DNA of 43,658 nt. Source: Candidatus Dadabacteria bacterium. GTDB lineage: Bacteria > Desulfobacterota_D > UBA1144 > Nemesobacterales > Nemesobacteraceae. Position numbers and translations under genes: made by a program. A model generated the notes under the pieces. That model saw nothing but the letters and a program-made list of their open reading frames with translations, ran no database searches and was not told the DNA's origin. The stretch is from positions 1 through 43,658 of the forward strand of contig JAJEGO010000007.1 of assembly GCA_022819805.1 (NCBI GenBank). Direction: 5' to 3'. Numbering within the stretch: position 1 is the stretch's first letter; each line of letters opens with the position of its first letter. Positions 7,125-16,960 of this stretch are shown here, one piece after another.

Positions 7125-8864
7125 CTACTTTTTGTATAGGTTGGTTATCGGAAAGCGGCGGTCTTTTCCGAAAGCAAGCGACGTTATCTTTACCCCAGGA
7201 GCGCTTTGCCTTCTTTTGTATTCGTTTGTGTTAACCATCCTGATTACTCTCCGCACGACGCTTTTCTTCTCCCCAAGCTTTACTATCTCGTCAATTCCGA
7301 GGCCGTCTTCCACGTAGGCCTTCAGTATCCTGTCGAGCGTGTCGTATTCGGGAAGCGAGTCTGTATCTTTCTGGTTGGGGCGAAGCTCGGCTGAAGGGGG
7401 CTTTTCAATTACCGATTTCGGTATCATCTGTTTTCCTCGCAGACGGTTGTAATAGTGGGAAAGTTCGTAAACCATGGCCTTGGGTACGTCCTTTATCACC
7501 GCGAACCCCCCGGACATGTCCCCGTAAAGCGTTGAGTAGCCCACCGCCAGTTCGCTTTTGTTCGAGGTGGCGAGCACCAGCCATCCGAACTTGTTTGAAA
7601 GCGCCATGAGAATATTTCCTCTTATTCTCGCTTGGATGTTTTCTTCCGTCACGTCGGCTTCCATTCCTGAGAAAAACTCAGCAAACATTCCCTCGTAGCA
7701 CCTGAAAACGTCTTCTATGGGAATGCTGAGGAGTTCCACTCCGAGGTTGCGCGCGAGTTTTTTCGCGTCGGTGACGCTTCCCTTGGAACTGTACATTGAA
7801 GGCATGGAAACTCCGACGACTTTTGAGGGTCCGACGGCTTCTGCGGCGATAGCGGCCGTAAGCGAGGAATCTATCCCGCCGCTTAAACCGAGCACCACCT
7901 TTTTAAAACCGTTTTTCCTTATGTAATCCCCGGTGCCAAGGACAAGCGCCGAGAAAGCGCCTTTTAGGGGATCTTCCGAGAGATCAACCTGTTTTCCCGG
8001 GATTTTTGCCTTCCGCTTCGTCTTCGGGGGCTTAAGAGTAAACGACTCCAGCTGGTTCTCTTCAAAGGAAAGCTCGTATCTTGTTTTCCTTATGGTCGGC
8101 GTGTTGAGTCTTGATTTGTACACCCTTTCCGTGTTCACGTCACAGACGAGCAGATCCTCCTCGAAGTTGGGCGCGGTGGCGACGATATCTCCCTTTTCGT
8201 CTATGAACATGCTGTTTCCGTCAAACACCAGCTCATCCTGCCCCCCGACCATGTTGCAGTAGGCTATTATGGAGTTATAGTCAACCGCCCTCGTGGCGAG
8301 CATTCTCTCCCTGGCCAGGGGTTTTCCCATGTAGTAGGGGGATGCGGAGAGATTGAATATGATTTGGGCGTTTCCTAGCAGGACCTGGCTTCTTATCGGT
8401 TCCCCGGGGTACCATACATCCTCGCAGATCGTGACCCCGAAAGTCATCTTATTCATTGAGTACACGGGAAACCGTCTTTCTGACTGGAAGTAGCGGTTCT
8501 CGTCGAACACTCCGTAGTTAGGGAGACGGAGTTTGTGATATACGTCAACTACTTCTCCTCTCTGAATTACGGCCGCAGAGTTGAATATGTCGTCTTTTTT
8601 GTCTACGAATCCCACTATGACGACCATGTTGTCCCGGCAGTGTTTCTTTATTTCGTCAAGTGCCCGGATGTTGTCGTCGATGAATTCGGTTTTGAGAAGA
8701 AGGTCTTCGGGGGGATAGCCCGTTACGACGAGTTCGGGGAAGCACAGAATATCTATATCGAGACCCCGCGCCGCCTCGATCGCTTCTGTTATTTTCTTTG
8801 TGTTTCCGGTTATGTCCCCCACGCTCGGGTTAAGCTGGGAGAGCCCGGCCCGCAACTGTTTCAT
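7125..8864 (-). CDS. nadE: Glutamine-dependent NAD+ synthetase
   Basis: The 579-residue enzyme makes NAD+ from nicotinate adenine dinucleotide, ATP and glutamine. An N-terminal nitrilase-type glutaminase domain (about 1-260) has the Glu44-Lys111-Cys147 triad, seen in CFPELVVTGYPP, YHKLRLPNYG and TICEDVWYPG. The C-terminal ATP-pyrophosphatase domain has the P-loop SGGIDSS (328-334). Length matches the two-domain glutamine-using form. The start lacks a Shine-Dalgarno sequence, and a TATAAT ends 6 bases before the ATG, so the mRNA may be leaderless. It stands alone on the minus strand, with the DUF4143 ATPase 94 bases upstream. Confidence 0.96.
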   Translation of the reverse strand: MKQLRAGLSQLNPSVGDITGNTKKITEAIEAARGLDIDILCFPELVVTGYPPEDLLLKTEFIDDNIRALDEIKKHCRDNMVVIVGFVDKKDDIFNSAAVIQRGEVVDVYHKLRLPNYGVFDENRYFQSERRFPVYSMNKMTFGVTICEDVWYPGEPIRSQVLLGNAQIIFNLSASPYYMGKPLARERMLATRAVDYNSIIAYCNMVGGQDELVFDGNSMFIDEKGDIVATAPNFEEDLLVCDVNTERVYKSRLNTPTIRKTRYELSFEENQLESFTLKPPKTKRKAKIPGKQVDLSEDPLKGAFSALVLGTGDYIRKNGFKKVVLGLSGGIDSSLTAAIAAEAVGPSKVVGVSMPSMYSSKGSVTDAKKLARNLGVELLSIPIEDVFRCYEGMFAEFFSGMEADVTEENIQARIRGNILMALSNKFGWLVLATSNKSELAVGYSTLYGDMSGGFAVIKDVPKAMVYELSHYYNRLRGKQMIPKSVIEKPPSAELRPNQKDTDSLPEYDTLDRILKAYVEDGLGIDEIVKLGEKKSVVRRVIRMVNTNEYKRRQSAPGVKITSLAFGKDRRFPITNLYKK

Positions 8865-8870
8865 CTGAAA

Positions 8871-8899
8871 ATTATACTTGCAACCGCGGGATATTTCGA
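8871..8899 (-). promoter_or_regulatory. Predicted leaderless promoter of nadE
   Basis: On the minus strand TCGAAA (8899-8894) and TATAAT (8876-8871) are 17 bases apart. Only six bases separate the -10 box from the ATG at 8864, so transcription should start at or next to the initiation codon. Confidence 0.55.
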
Positions 8900-8958
8900 G
8901 AACTCTGCGGTTTTCGGGTCGCGGCGCAGCGAGTTGTTAGCTGTGGAAAGGAGAAGTG

Positions 8959-10182
8959 TTAAAGGTAGCTGACGGGAATTGCGGTAATGTCTTCTGACAG
9001 CGCAACGTCCTGTTCAATGAAGCAGAAAACCGCTCCGTGCCCAACTTCTTTGCCCAGTTTTTCAAGCAGGCGGAAATGCTTGAAATCCCTAGGTGACGGC
9101 GTCGCCGTTTTTTTGAACTCCACGGGATGAAGACTGTCGCCTGTTTCAATCACAAGATCGATTTCCTTCTGGTCAAGGTCTCGATAGTAATAAAAATACG
9201 GTTTGACTCCGTTGTGGTAATAACTCTTTAGAATCTCGGAAAACAGGTATGTCTTGAGAATAGCGCCTGACATGGCCCCGGCCTCAAGAGAATCCGGCGT
9301 CGTCCACTTGGTGAGATAAGCGCACAGTCCGGTATCAAGAAAATACAGTTTCGGGGATTTCACAAGGCGTTTGGTCACGTTGCGATGATAGGGTTTTAAC
9401 AGGTACACAAGGCCCGATATTTCGAGAACCGAAAGCCACGATTTGGCCGTTTTGTTGTCAATTGCTGTGTCTCTTGCCAGATCCGCGTAATTAAGCAGTT
9501 GTCCAGTCCTTGCGGCGACCGCTCCCAAGAAACTGTAAAACAAGGTTTCATCCGAAATCGACAGAACATCCTTCACGTCTCGTCGAATATAGGTTTGAAT
9601 GTAGGATTGGTAAAAAAGGTTACGTACGGAGTCTGTCGCTTCAACGACTCTTGGGAACATCCCTTGCCAAATCCGCTTATACGTCTCGGTTAGGGTCTTG
9701 GGATTTTCAATTGCGCTTTTCGCGTCGCCAACCCAACCGGGTGACGGAAGAAAAGGCGTCAGCCTCTCCCAGTGCTCGTCAGTTTCCGCTTGGGACAACC
9801 CTAAAAGATCTATTGTAGCGACCCGGCCGGCCAGGCTTTCGGTAATATCTTTTATAAGGTGAAATTTCCGGGAACCGACAAGCCAGAACAATCCATTGGT
9901 TTTCTCCCTATCCACAATTATCTTGATATGGCTGAACAAGTTCGGTGCGTACTGCACTTCGTCAATGATCAGCGGCGGCTTGTGAGTTTGCACGAACAGC
10001 CCCGGATCGTTCTGGGCTAGTGTACGGGCTTCTAGATTGTCCAGAGTCACGTAGTTTCTGTCTCTCTCCGCGCACATTTCGAGAAGAGTCGTTTTACCTG
10101 CCTGTCGCGGCCCGGTCACCAGAAGGACCGGGAAATTGTCGTTAACCTCTTTTATAATGCTGGCCAGCGTGCGTTGATACAT
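8959..10182 (-). CDS. AAA-type ATPase with DUF4143 domain
   Basis: The 407-residue protein has an N-terminal P-loop ATPase domain (AAA_14 type) with Walker A GPRQAGKTTL (24-33) and Walker B PPLIIDEVQY. The C-terminal DUF4143 domain contains a PD-(D/E)XK nuclease-like core, seen as DLDQKEIDLVIE then HPVEFKK. Proteins of this type are common, often patchily distributed, and have no settled function; links to genome defence and to auto-regulated accessory loci have been proposed. The gene is solitary. Its promoter is flanked by two copies of a palindromic element, which implies a dedicated regulator, possibly the protein itself although no HTH is visible. Confidence 0.85.
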   Translation of the reverse strand: MYQRTLASIIKEVNDNFPVLLVTGPRQAGKTTLLEMCAERDRNYVTLDNLEARTLAQNDPGLFVQTHKPPLIIDEVQYAPNLFSHIKIIVDREKTNGLFWLVGSRKFHLIKDITESLAGRVATIDLLGLSQAETDEHWERLTPFLPSPGWVGDAKSAIENPKTLTETYKRIWQGMFPRVVEATDSVRNLFYQSYIQTYIRRDVKDVLSISDETLFYSFLGAVAARTGQLLNYADLARDTAIDNKTAKSWLSVLEISGLVYLLKPYHRNVTKRLVKSPKLYFLDTGLCAYLTKWTTPDSLEAGAMSGAILKTYLFSEILKSYYHNGVKPYFYYYRDLDQKEIDLVIETGDSLHPVEFKKTATPSPRDFKHFRLLEKLGKEVGHGAVFCFIEQDVALSEDITAIPVSYL

Positions 10183-10188
10183 GATTAA

Positions 10189-10225
10189 ATCTCATTAATT
10201 ACGGATTATTATTCCAATATAAACG
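10189..10225. promoter_or_regulatory. Operator repeat A (imperfect) over the -10
   Basis: This 37-base element agrees with the element at 10250-10286 at 30 of 37 positions when read by eye. Its inverted repeat is degenerate: TTAATTACGGA pairs only partly with the right arm. It covers the -10 box and transcript start of the DUF4143 ATPase gene. Confidence 0.5.
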
Positions 10226-10244
10226 AAAAAATGGGATATGACAA
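10216..10244 (-). promoter_or_regulatory. Promoter of the DUF4143 ATPase gene
   Basis: On the minus strand TTGTCA (10244-10239) and TATATT (10221-10216) are 17 bases apart, each matching the consensus at 5 of 6 positions. The transcript would start near 10209, 27 bases before the ATG. Confidence 0.6.
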
Positions 10245-10255
10245 TATTGATCTCA

Positions 10256-10284
10256 TTAATTATGGATTTAGATTCCATAATTAA
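10256..10284. promoter_or_regulatory. Operator palindrome B upstream of the -35
   Basis: TTAATTATGGA (10256-10266) and TCCATAATTAA (10274-10284) form a perfect 11-base-arm inverted repeat with a 7-base spacer. It is the better-conserved copy of element A, starting 61 bases away, about six helical turns. Confidence 0.6.
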
Positions 10285-10377
10285 CGGGATTAACTTAGCT
10301 TAAAGGCAACATAGGGTATTTTCTAAAGCTTTATTTGCAGAAGGTTTAATACGTTATCCCATCTGCGCTGATTCCTG

Positions 10378-10983
10378 CTAGGCAATTCTGAAAGACAGGT
10401 AAACGATGTTCGCGGCAAAGTGAAAGAAGACGCTTGACCATATGGTCCCGGTTCTCATGTAGAGGTATCCCATTAGCAGAGACGGAAAAAACGTAAGGGC
10501 GTTCTGTCCGCAGGCACCCCCGCCGGTAAACACGCAGATCACAAGAAGGTGAGCCACGGCGAAAAGGACGCTTGACGCGACAATCGCGCCCCACCCGCCG
10601 CCGAGCGTTCTCTGAAGATACCCTCTGAAGAAAAACTCCTCGGGAAACGCGATGGCCACAAGATGGGTGAACACGAAAAGTGCCGTCGGTTCGATGAACT
10701 TAACCGTTTTTCCCAGGTAGGTGGAGAAAAGATAGAGGCAGGCAAGGTACAAAAAAAGCACGGCAATAGAAATTGCCCCGCCCCGCAGCAGCCCCCGCGG
10801 ATCAAACCTCAAGACGTTTGACGAAGCACGGTCAAGCAGAAACGGAACCCAGAGCATGATTCCTGCCGAGAGCAGAAGGGCATACTCGCGGCTGATCGCG
10901 GTTTTTGAGATGATTATCGCCGCTATAACCGCCGCGTAGGCGGCAAGTGGTATCGCGAGATTTTTCGAAAGAATCTGTTTCAC
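10378..10983 (-). CDS. CPBP-family intramembrane metalloprotease/glutamic protease
   Basis: The 201-residue polytopic protein belongs to the CPBP (CAAX protease and bacteriocin-processing, 'Abi') family. The catalytic motifs are visible: FPEEFFFRGYLQR (Glu-Glu-x3-Arg), the histidine of FAVAHLL, and HFAAN near the C-terminus. About six hydrophobic segments are seen. It is shorter than many family members because the N-terminal helices are reduced. The segment LTFFPSLLMGYLYMRTGTIW before the last motif resembles CPBP proteases assigned to C-terminal sorting systems (the MrtJ/MrtX type); I recall this from the family and cannot test it here. A possible substrate, the Cache protein with a Gly-Gly-Cys tail, lies 3.7 kb away. 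Confidence 0.8.
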   Translation of the reverse strand: MKQILSKNLAIPLAAYAAVIAAIIISKTAISREYALLLSAGIMLWVPFLLDRASSNVLRFDPRGLLRGGAISIAVLFLYLACLYLFSTYLGKTVKFIEPTALFVFTHLVAIAFPEEFFFRGYLQRTLGGGWGAIVASSVLFAVAHLLVICVFTGGGACGQNALTFFPSLLMGYLYMRTGTIWSSVFFHFAANIVYLSFRIA

Positions 10984-11015
10984 GGGGGATTTTTCTCTTG
11001 AGTCTCGGTTCCGAC

Positions 11016-11021
11016 TATAAT
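11016..11021 (+). promoter_or_regulatory. -10 box of birA
   Basis: A perfect TATAAT lies 36 bases before the birA start in the short interval between birA and the divergent protease gene. I cannot identify a good -35 box. Confidence 0.45.
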
Positions 11022-11057
11022 ACTTGAATATCGCGGAAAAAGGGGCACTGCGTCTTT

Positions 11058-11843
11058 ATGGAAATCTCGGAAATAAAAAAACATCTCAGCGCAGAGATAG
11101 TCGGAGAGAAGCTTTTTGTCTATGACGAGGTGGGTTCCACAAACGATCTTCTCCGTGAACTCATGGGAGATGGTCTGGCCGCAGACGGGACGGTCGTGGT
11201 TTCCGATTCGCAGACTGCGGGCAGGGGGCGGCTCGGGCGAAAGTGGGTTTCTCCCGCAGGAAGAAATCTCTACCTCTCAGCCTTGTTTTGCCCGGAGATC
11301 TCCCCGCAGAGATCTTCCGTTTTCACCTTTCTTGCGTCCTGCGCCCTTGTCGAGGTTTTCTCGGGTTACGGAGTCGACGCCACGATAAAATGGCCGAACG
11401 ATATTCTCGTTGACGGAAAGAAAATCTCGGGAGTGCTTACGGAACTTGGCACGTCAGCCGGCTCGGTTGATTATCTCGTGATCGGAATCGGGGTCAACCT
11501 TAATTTGCCGGAGGAATTCATACACCGTGAGATGGATGATATTTCGGAGAAGACCACCTCTCTTTCGATACTCCTCGGAGAGAAAGTTAGCAGGGAGAGG
11601 TTCTGCGCTGAGCTTATCGGTGCCCTTGACCGGCTCTACGGGGAGTTTCGCCGCCGCGGGACGCAGGCAATTGTGGATATGTGGATAGAGAGGTGGGGAT
11701 TTTTGGGAAAGGAGATATCGGTTGACGTTTCGGGAGAGGTTATCAGCGGGTTGGTGGAGCGTGTTGACGGAAACGGATTTCTTTACCTGAGAACGGATAA
11801 AGGAGATCTTCGCAGGGTGGTTACGGGAGATACGGTTTTTTAG
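11058..11843 (+). CDS. birA: Biotin--[acetyl-CoA-carboxylase] ligase
   Basis: The 261-residue enzyme makes biotinyl-AMP and transfers biotin to the carboxyl carrier protein of acetyl-CoA carboxylase. The biotin/ATP-binding segment GRGRLGRKW near residues 57-65 and the IKWPNDILVDGKKISGVLTE core are intact. A C-terminal SH3-like domain is present. The N-terminal winged helix of the bifunctional E. coli repressor-ligase is missing, so this is the monofunctional type and should not repress biotin genes. The stop overlaps the end of the convergent hypothetical gene by 4 bases. Confidence 0.95.
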   Translation: MEISEIKKHLSAEIVGEKLFVYDEVGSTNDLLRELMGDGLAADGTVVVSDSQTAGRGRLGRKWVSPAGRNLYLSALFCPEISPQRSSVFTFLASCALVEVFSGYGVDATIKWPNDILVDGKKISGVLTELGTSAGSVDYLVIGIGVNLNLPEEFIHREMDDISEKTTSLSILLGEKVSRERFCAELIGALDRLYGEFRRRGTQAIVDMWIERWGFLGKEISVDVSGEVISGLVERVDGNGFLYLRTDKGDLRRVVTGDTVF

Positions 11844-12178
11844 AGAACCCCGATTATCTCGCGGTGGAGTCTGCGCATCAAATCCATCCACTCGTTTACA
11901 GCCTTCTCGGTTTCGTCGCTCACGTCTTTTTTTATGACTATTCCGTAGACCCTAGGCTCCACGGCGCACTTTCCGTATCTCTCCGCGACCATGGAGCCGA
12001 ACCTGTAGAGTATCTCAAGGGCCTTTCTGTCCTTTCCCTCAAATCTGCTCACAAGGACCATTTCGGAGGAAAAACCCTCGAATATCCTGTTCCACAGAGT
12101 CGCGCTTGACTCCATGTGGAAAGAGAGGATTATGCTTTCCGGGTCTTTTTTCTCTTGGCTGTTATTGGCGGGGTCCAT
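11840..12178 (-). CDS. Small hypothetical protein
   Basis: I do not recognise this 112-residue protein. It is hydrophilic, with no signal peptide or membrane segment. It has mixed helix/strand composition; the central ALEILYRFGSMVAERYGKC and C-terminal EKAVNEWMDLMRRLHREI stretches look helical. It is wedged between birA and gltB on the opposite strand, ending 4 bases inside birA. A TATAAT (12199-12194 on the minus strand) lies 15 bases before the ATG and there is no Shine-Dalgarno sequence. Its amino-acid pattern looks like real coding sequence, but I have no homologue to name. Confidence 0.55.
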   Translation of the reverse strand: MDPANNSQEKKDPESIILSFHMESSATLWNRIFEGFSSEMVLVSRFEGKDRKALEILYRFGSMVAERYGKCAVEPRVYGIVIKKDVSDETEKAVNEWMDLMRRLHREIIGVL

Positions 12179-12234
12179 GATCTACGGTTGTTTATTATAA
12201 CCACGGGCCGTACGTATGCGGAGTTCGGGATTTA

Positions 12235-12243
12235 TGTTATAAT
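12235..12243 (+). promoter_or_regulatory. Extended -10 promoter of gltBD
   Basis: TGTTATAAT at 12235-12243 is a perfect extended -10 element (TGnTATAAT). No -35 match is visible, which extended -10 promoters can tolerate. The gltB start is 87 bases downstream. Confidence 0.55.
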
Positions 12244-12329
12244 TACGGGACGGCGTCAGAAGAGGTTGCTTGCGCCGCATCAGTTCTCGCTTTGTTTTTT
12301 CATAACGACACAACAGGCGGACAGGTTAT

Positions 12330-15300
12330 ATGAGTTTTAGGAAATTTCCCGAAAAAAACGGGCTTTACGATCCTGCATTTGAGCACGATTCCTGTGGGAT
12401 AGGATTCGTCGTTAACGTGAAGGGCGTAAGGTCAAATTCCATAATCCGCGATGCCATAACCGTGCTCAAAAACCTCGAGCACCGCGGGGCCTGCGGATGC
12501 GAGCCGAACACGGGAGACGGGGCCGGGATATTGTTCCAAAAACCCCACGCGTTTTTCGTCGAGGCTTTGGGAGCCGAGGGAATCACTCTCCCGGCGGAGG
12601 AGGATTACGGAGTCGGAATGATATTTCTCTCCCCCGATCCGTCCGTCGAGAAGAAAACGAAAAAGAGATTTGAGAATATAGTTAGCGAGGAAGGGCAGAC
12701 CGTTTTAGGATGGCGGGATGTTCCGACCGACAACTCCTCTCTGGGTGCGACGGCGCTTGGGTGCGAGCCCGGGATAAGGCAGATATTCATCGGTCGCGGG
12801 GACAGAACCCCGGCCGGAGACGATTTCGAGAGAAGGCTCTACATAATAAGAAAGCGTGCGGAGGCGGAAATAAAAACTGCGGGACGCGACGAGCATTTCT
12901 ACGTCCCGAGCCTCTCATCGAGGACCATAGTTTACAAGGGAATGCTTGTCACCTGGCAGCTTGAGCCCTATTTTCTGGACCTTACGTCCGATTTAATGGA
13001 AAGCGCTATAGCACTTGTGCACTCCCGTTTCAGCACGAACACGTTCCCCAGCTGGGACAGGGCTCACCCCTACAGGTACGTGATACACAACGGGGAGATA
13101 AACACCCTTCGGGGGAACATAAACTGGATGCACTCAAGGCAGGCCGTCTTGGAATCGGAGTTCTACGGCGACGACATAGAAAAGATCTTCCCCGTGATAG
13201 CTCCCGAGGGGAGTGACTCCGCCTCCTTTGATAACGCCATGGAATTTCTGTGTCTCTCAGGTTATTCAATAGAGCACGCGGTGATGATGATGATTCCCGA
13301 GCCGTGGTCAAAGCACGAGAGCATGTCAGCTGAGAAAAAGGATTTCTACAGGTTCCACAGTTGTCTTATGGAACCCTGGGACGGTCCCGCTTCCATAGCG
13401 TTTACCGACGGTGAGAAAGTGGGAGCGGTGCTTGACAGAAACGGGCTTCGTCCCACGAGATACTACGTCACCAAGGATGACACCGTGATACTGGGCTCCG
13501 AAGTGGGAGTGCTTGACATACCGCCTGAGAGAGTGAGCTACAAGGGGCGCCTGCTTCCGGGAAGGATGCTTCTGATAGACACTCAAGAGGGCCGCATCGT
13601 CGGTGACACAGAACTTAAGAAAAGACTTTCGACGGAAAAGCCCTACGGAAAATGGCTCAAGGAGAACATGGAGAGTTTCTCCGGGATTATGCAAGGAGAG
13701 CCCGCCGAGACTCCGCCCGAGTACGATCCCGAAACGCTTCTTGCGAGGCAGAGGGTATTCGGCTACACGTTCGAGGACCTGCGCATTCTTCTGGGTCCGA
13801 TGTCGAAAAACGCGGTCGAGCCCGTGGGTGCTATGGGAATCGATACCCCGCTTGCGGCACTGTCTGACGAATCGAAGCTTCTTTATAACTATTTCAAGCA
13901 GATGTTCGCCCAGGTCACAAACCCCGCTATCGACGCCATAAGAGAGGAACTTATAACCGGAACCATGGTTACGCTGGGGACGACGGCCAACATACTGCGT
14001 CCCGAGGCGAGGAGTTGCGAAAAATTAGAACTTGAGACCCCGTTTCTCACAAACCCGGAGATAGAGAAGCTGAAAACCCTCCGCGGGGAGAAGTTCCGCT
14101 GCGAGGTGGTCCCCACCCTTTTTGATCCCGAAAAGGGGACCGAGGGACTTGAGGAGGCGCTCACGCGGATGTTTGCCCGCGCTGATGAACTCATAAAAAA
14201 AGGCGCCAACATACTGGTTCTCTCGGACAGGGGCTTTGATGCTGAAAACGCTCCCATTCCCGCCTTGCTCGCGGTCTCGGGGCTTCACCACCACCTGATA
14301 AGAAACGGAAACAGGATGCGCGCGGCGCTCGTAGTTGAATCGGGCGAGCCGAGAGAGACCCACCACATGGCGCTTCTTATAGGTTACGGAGCAAGCGCGG
14401 TCGCTCCCTACATGGCCTACGAGACCTTAAACGGCATGATTCACCAGAACATGCTTGTGGATATGTCTTACGAGGAAGCGGTCTCGGGGTACGTGAAAAG
14501 TCTTGTAAAGGGCATAGTGAAAATAATGTCCAAGATAGGCATCTCCACGGTGCAGAGCTACCACGGGGCCCAGATATTCGAAGCGCTCGGGCTTAACACC
14601 GAGTTTGTCGGGAAGTACTTCACCTGGACGGCCTCCAGGATACAGGGAGTGGGAATCGACGTCATAGCCGAGGAGTCGGTAAAACGCCACTCTAGGGCCT
14701 ACGCCGAAAGGGATGTTGAAACAGCGACGCTTGAAACCGGGGGGGTTTACAGATGGAGACCCGACGGAGAGCGCCATATGTACCATCCGCGCACCGTGCA
14801 CAAGCTGCAGGAAGCCTGCCAGACGGGAAGCTACGAGAAATTCAAGGAGTACACGAAGCTTGCAAACGACGAGGAAAAAGAGCATTTCACGCTTCGCGGC
14901 CTGATGGAGCTTAAGTACTCGGACAATCCGGTGCCGCTTGACGAGGTGGAATCGGTCGAGAGCATATGCAGAAGGTTTAAGACAGGGGCCATGTCCTATG
15001 GGGCGATAAGCAAGGAGGCCCACGAAAGCCTCGCGGTCGCGATGAACCGCATAGGCGGCAAGAGCAACACGGGCGAAGGGGGAGAAGATCCCGACAGGTA
15101 CACCCCCGATCCGGACGGGGACCTCAGGAGAAGTTCCATAAAACAGGTTGCCTCGGGCCGTTTCGGCGTAACGAGCGAATACTTGGTGAACTCGGACGAG
15201 ATACAGATAAAGATAGCCCAGGGGGCAAAGCCGGGGGAAGGGGGACAGCTTCCGGGAAGAAAGGTCTATCCGTGGATAGCCAAGGTGAGATTCTCGACTC

Positions 15301-16928
15301 CGGGAGTGGGGCTCATATCGCCGCCCCCGCACCACGACATCTACTCGATCGAGGATCTGGCGCAGCTTATCTACGATCTTAAAAACGCTAACAAGCACGC
15401 GAGGATAAACGTCAAGCTGGTTTCCGAGGTCGGTGTCGGCACCATAGCCGCGGGAGTGGCGAAGGGGCACGCGGACGTGATACTCATAAGCGGAACCTCG
15501 GGGGGGACGGGAGCGTCTCCGCAAAGCAGCATACACCATGCGGGACTTCCCTGGGAGCTGGGAATAGCAGAAACGCACCAGACGCTTGTTCTTAACAACC
15601 TGAGAAGCAGGGTGGTTCTCGAGACCGACGGTCAGATGAAAACCGGAAGGGATGTCGCCATCGCGGCCCTCTTGGGCGCCGAGGAATACGGTTTTTCAAC
15701 GGCTCCACTAATAGTTCTAGGATGCATAATGATGAGGGTCTGCCATCTTGATACCTGTCCCGTCGGAGTCGCCACGCAGAACCCCGAGCTTAGAAAGAAA
15801 TACACGGGAGACCCGGCGCACGTGGTCGATTTCATGCATTTTGTCGCCGCGGAGTTCCGCGAGATAATGGCGAAGATGGGTTTCCGGACCGTAAACGAGA
15901 TGATAGGCAGAACGGATTGCCTTGAGATGAGAAAGTCGCTTGATCACTGGAAGGCCAAGGGCATAGATCTGAGCAGTATCCTCTTCCGTCCCGAAGTTCC
16001 CGAGGATTGGGGAACCTACTGCCAGATAGAACAGGATCACGGTATACAGAACTCCCTTGACGAAACTGCCCTGATGGACATATGCCGCCCGACGATTGAG
16101 CGGGGCGAGCGGGTCACCGCCGCTGTTCCCATAAAAAACGTGAACAGGACCGTGGGAACCATAGTCGGAAGCGAGCTTACGAGAAGGTACGGCCTTGAGG
16201 GACTCGAGGAGGATACCATAAGGCTTCATTTCTCGGGTTCTGCGGGCCAGAGCTTCGGTGCCTTCGTTCCCAAGAGCATGACCCTTGTTCTTGAGGGTGA
16301 CTCAAACGACTATACGGGGAAAGGGCTTTCCGGGGGGAAAATGATCATCTATCCGCCGAAGGAGTCCACTTTTGTCGCCGAGGAGAATATCATAATCGGA
16401 AACGTCGCATTTTACGGCGCCACCGGAGGGGAGGCCTACGTGAGGGGCGTTGCCGGGGAGAGGTTCTGCGTGAGGAACAGCGGAGTCCGCGCCGTGGTGG
16501 AGGCGGTCGGGGATCACTGCTGTGAATACATGACCGGGGGCCGCGTTGCGGTGCTGGGTCCGACCGGGAGGAATTTCGCGGCCGGAATGTCAGGCGGCAT
16601 AGCGTACGTTTACGACCCCGAAGGGGATTTCCACGGAAGATGCAATACCGAATCCGTGTTCCTTGAATTCGCGGAGGAAGATGATGAAGCGGAGCTTTTG
16701 GGGATGATAAGAAACCACCTTGAGTACACGGGAAGCGAGGTAGCGCAGCAGATATTGGAGAACTGGTCCGGGAACCTCCCAAGATTCGTGAAAGTGATAC
16801 CGAAAGATTACAAGAGAATGCTTGAGCACATAAACCGCGCGCAACAGAGCGGTCTTTCGGGCGACGAAGCCCTTATGGCGGCTTTTGAAGAAAACAAAAG
16901 AGATCTGGCGCGCGTAAGCGGAAACTGA
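12330..16928 (+). CDS. gltB: Glutamate synthase (NADPH) large subunit
   Basis: The 1532-residue alpha subunit takes the amide nitrogen of glutamine and 2-oxoglutarate to give two glutamates. Cys22 in HDSCGIGF becomes the N-terminal nucleophile of the glutaminase domain after removal of a 21-residue propeptide. The central domain and the FMN-binding synthase domain (motif [23 protein letters not shown]) follow. Cys1132, Cys1138 and Cys1143 (C-x5-C-x4-C, ending PVGVATQ) bind the [3Fe-4S] cluster. The C-terminal GXGXG beta-helix closes the protein. Length is standard. gltD follows after 32 bases, as in most bacteria. Confidence 0.98.
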   Translation: MSFRKFPEKNGLYDPAFEHDSCGIGFVVNVKGVRSNSIIRDAITVLKNLEHRGACGCEPNTGDGAGILFQKPHAFFVEALGAEGITLPAEEDYGVGMIFLSPDPSVEKKTKKRFENIVSEEGQTVLGWRDVPTDNSSLGATALGCEPGIRQIFIGRGDRTPAGDDFERRLYIIRKRAEAEIKTAGRDEHFYVPSLSSRTIVYKGMLVTWQLEPYFLDLTSDLMESAIALVHSRFSTNTFPSWDRAHPYRYVIHNGEINTLRGNINWMHSRQAVLESEFYGDDIEKIFPVIAPEGSDSASFDNAMEFLCLSGYSIEHAVMMMIPEPWSKHESMSAEKKDFYRFHSCLMEPWDGPASIAFTDGEKVGAVLDRNGLRPTRYYVTKDDTVILGSEVGVLDIPPERVSYKGRLLPGRMLLIDTQEGRIVGDTELKKRLSTEKPYGKWLKENMESFSGIMQGEPAETPPEYDPETLLARQRVFGYTFEDLRILLGPMSKNAVEPVGAMGIDTPLAALSDESKLLYNYFKQMFAQVTNPAIDAIREELITGTMVTLGTTANILRPEARSCEKLELETPFLTNPEIEKLKTLRGEKFRCEVVPTLFDPEKGTEGLEEALTRMFARADELIKKGANILVLSDRGFDAENAPIPALLAVSGLHHHLIRNGNRMRAALVVESGEPRETHHMALLIGYGASAVAPYMAYETLNGMIHQNMLVDMSYEEAVSGYVKSLVKGIVKIMSKIGISTVQSYHGAQIFEALGLNTEFVGKYFTWTASRIQGVGIDVIAEESVKRHSRAYAERDVETATLETGGVYRWRPDGERHMYHPRTVHKLQEACQTGSYEKFKEYTKLANDEEKEHFTLRGLMELKYSDNPVPLDEVESVESICRRFKTGAMSYGAISKEAHESLAVAMNRIGGKSNTGEGGEDPDRYTPDPDGDLRRSSIKQVASGRFGVTSEYLVNSDEIQIKIAQGAKPGEGGQLPGRKVYPWIAKVRFSTPGVGLISPPPHHDIYSIEDLAQLIYDLKNANKHARINVKLVSEVGVGTIAAGVAKGHADVILISGTSGGTGASPQSSIHHAGLPWELGIAETHQTLVLNNLRSRVVLETDGQMKTGRDVAIAALLGAEEYGFSTAPLIVLGCIMMRVCHLDTCPVGVATQNPELRKKYTGDPAHVVDFMHFVAAEFREIMAKMGFRTVNEMIGRTDCLEMRKSLDHWKAKGIDLSSILFRPEVPEDWGTYCQIEQDHGIQNSLDETALMDICRPTIERGERVTAAVPIKNVNRTVGTIVGSELTRRYGLEGLEEDTIRLHFSGSAGQSFGAFVPKSMTLVLEGDSNDYTGKGLSGGKMIIYPPKESTFVAEENIIIGNVAFYGATGGEAYVRGVAGERFCVRNSGVRAVVEAVGDHCCEYMTGGRVAVLGPTGRNFAAGMSGGIAYVYDPEGDFHGRCNTESVFLEFAEEDDEAELLGMIRNHLEYTGSEVAQQILENWSGNLPRFVKVIPKDYKRMLEHINRAQQSGLSGDEALMAAFEENKRDLARVSGN

Positions 16929-16960
16929 TACGGAAGCTTTAACGGAGGAGAAGGTATTCA

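Noticed and set aside
14427-15578. A 383-codon open frame on the minus strand inside gltB
   Set aside because: It is antisense to the conserved FMN domain of gltB, is rich in Arg, Tyr and His in the way of shadow frames, and has no recognisable domain.
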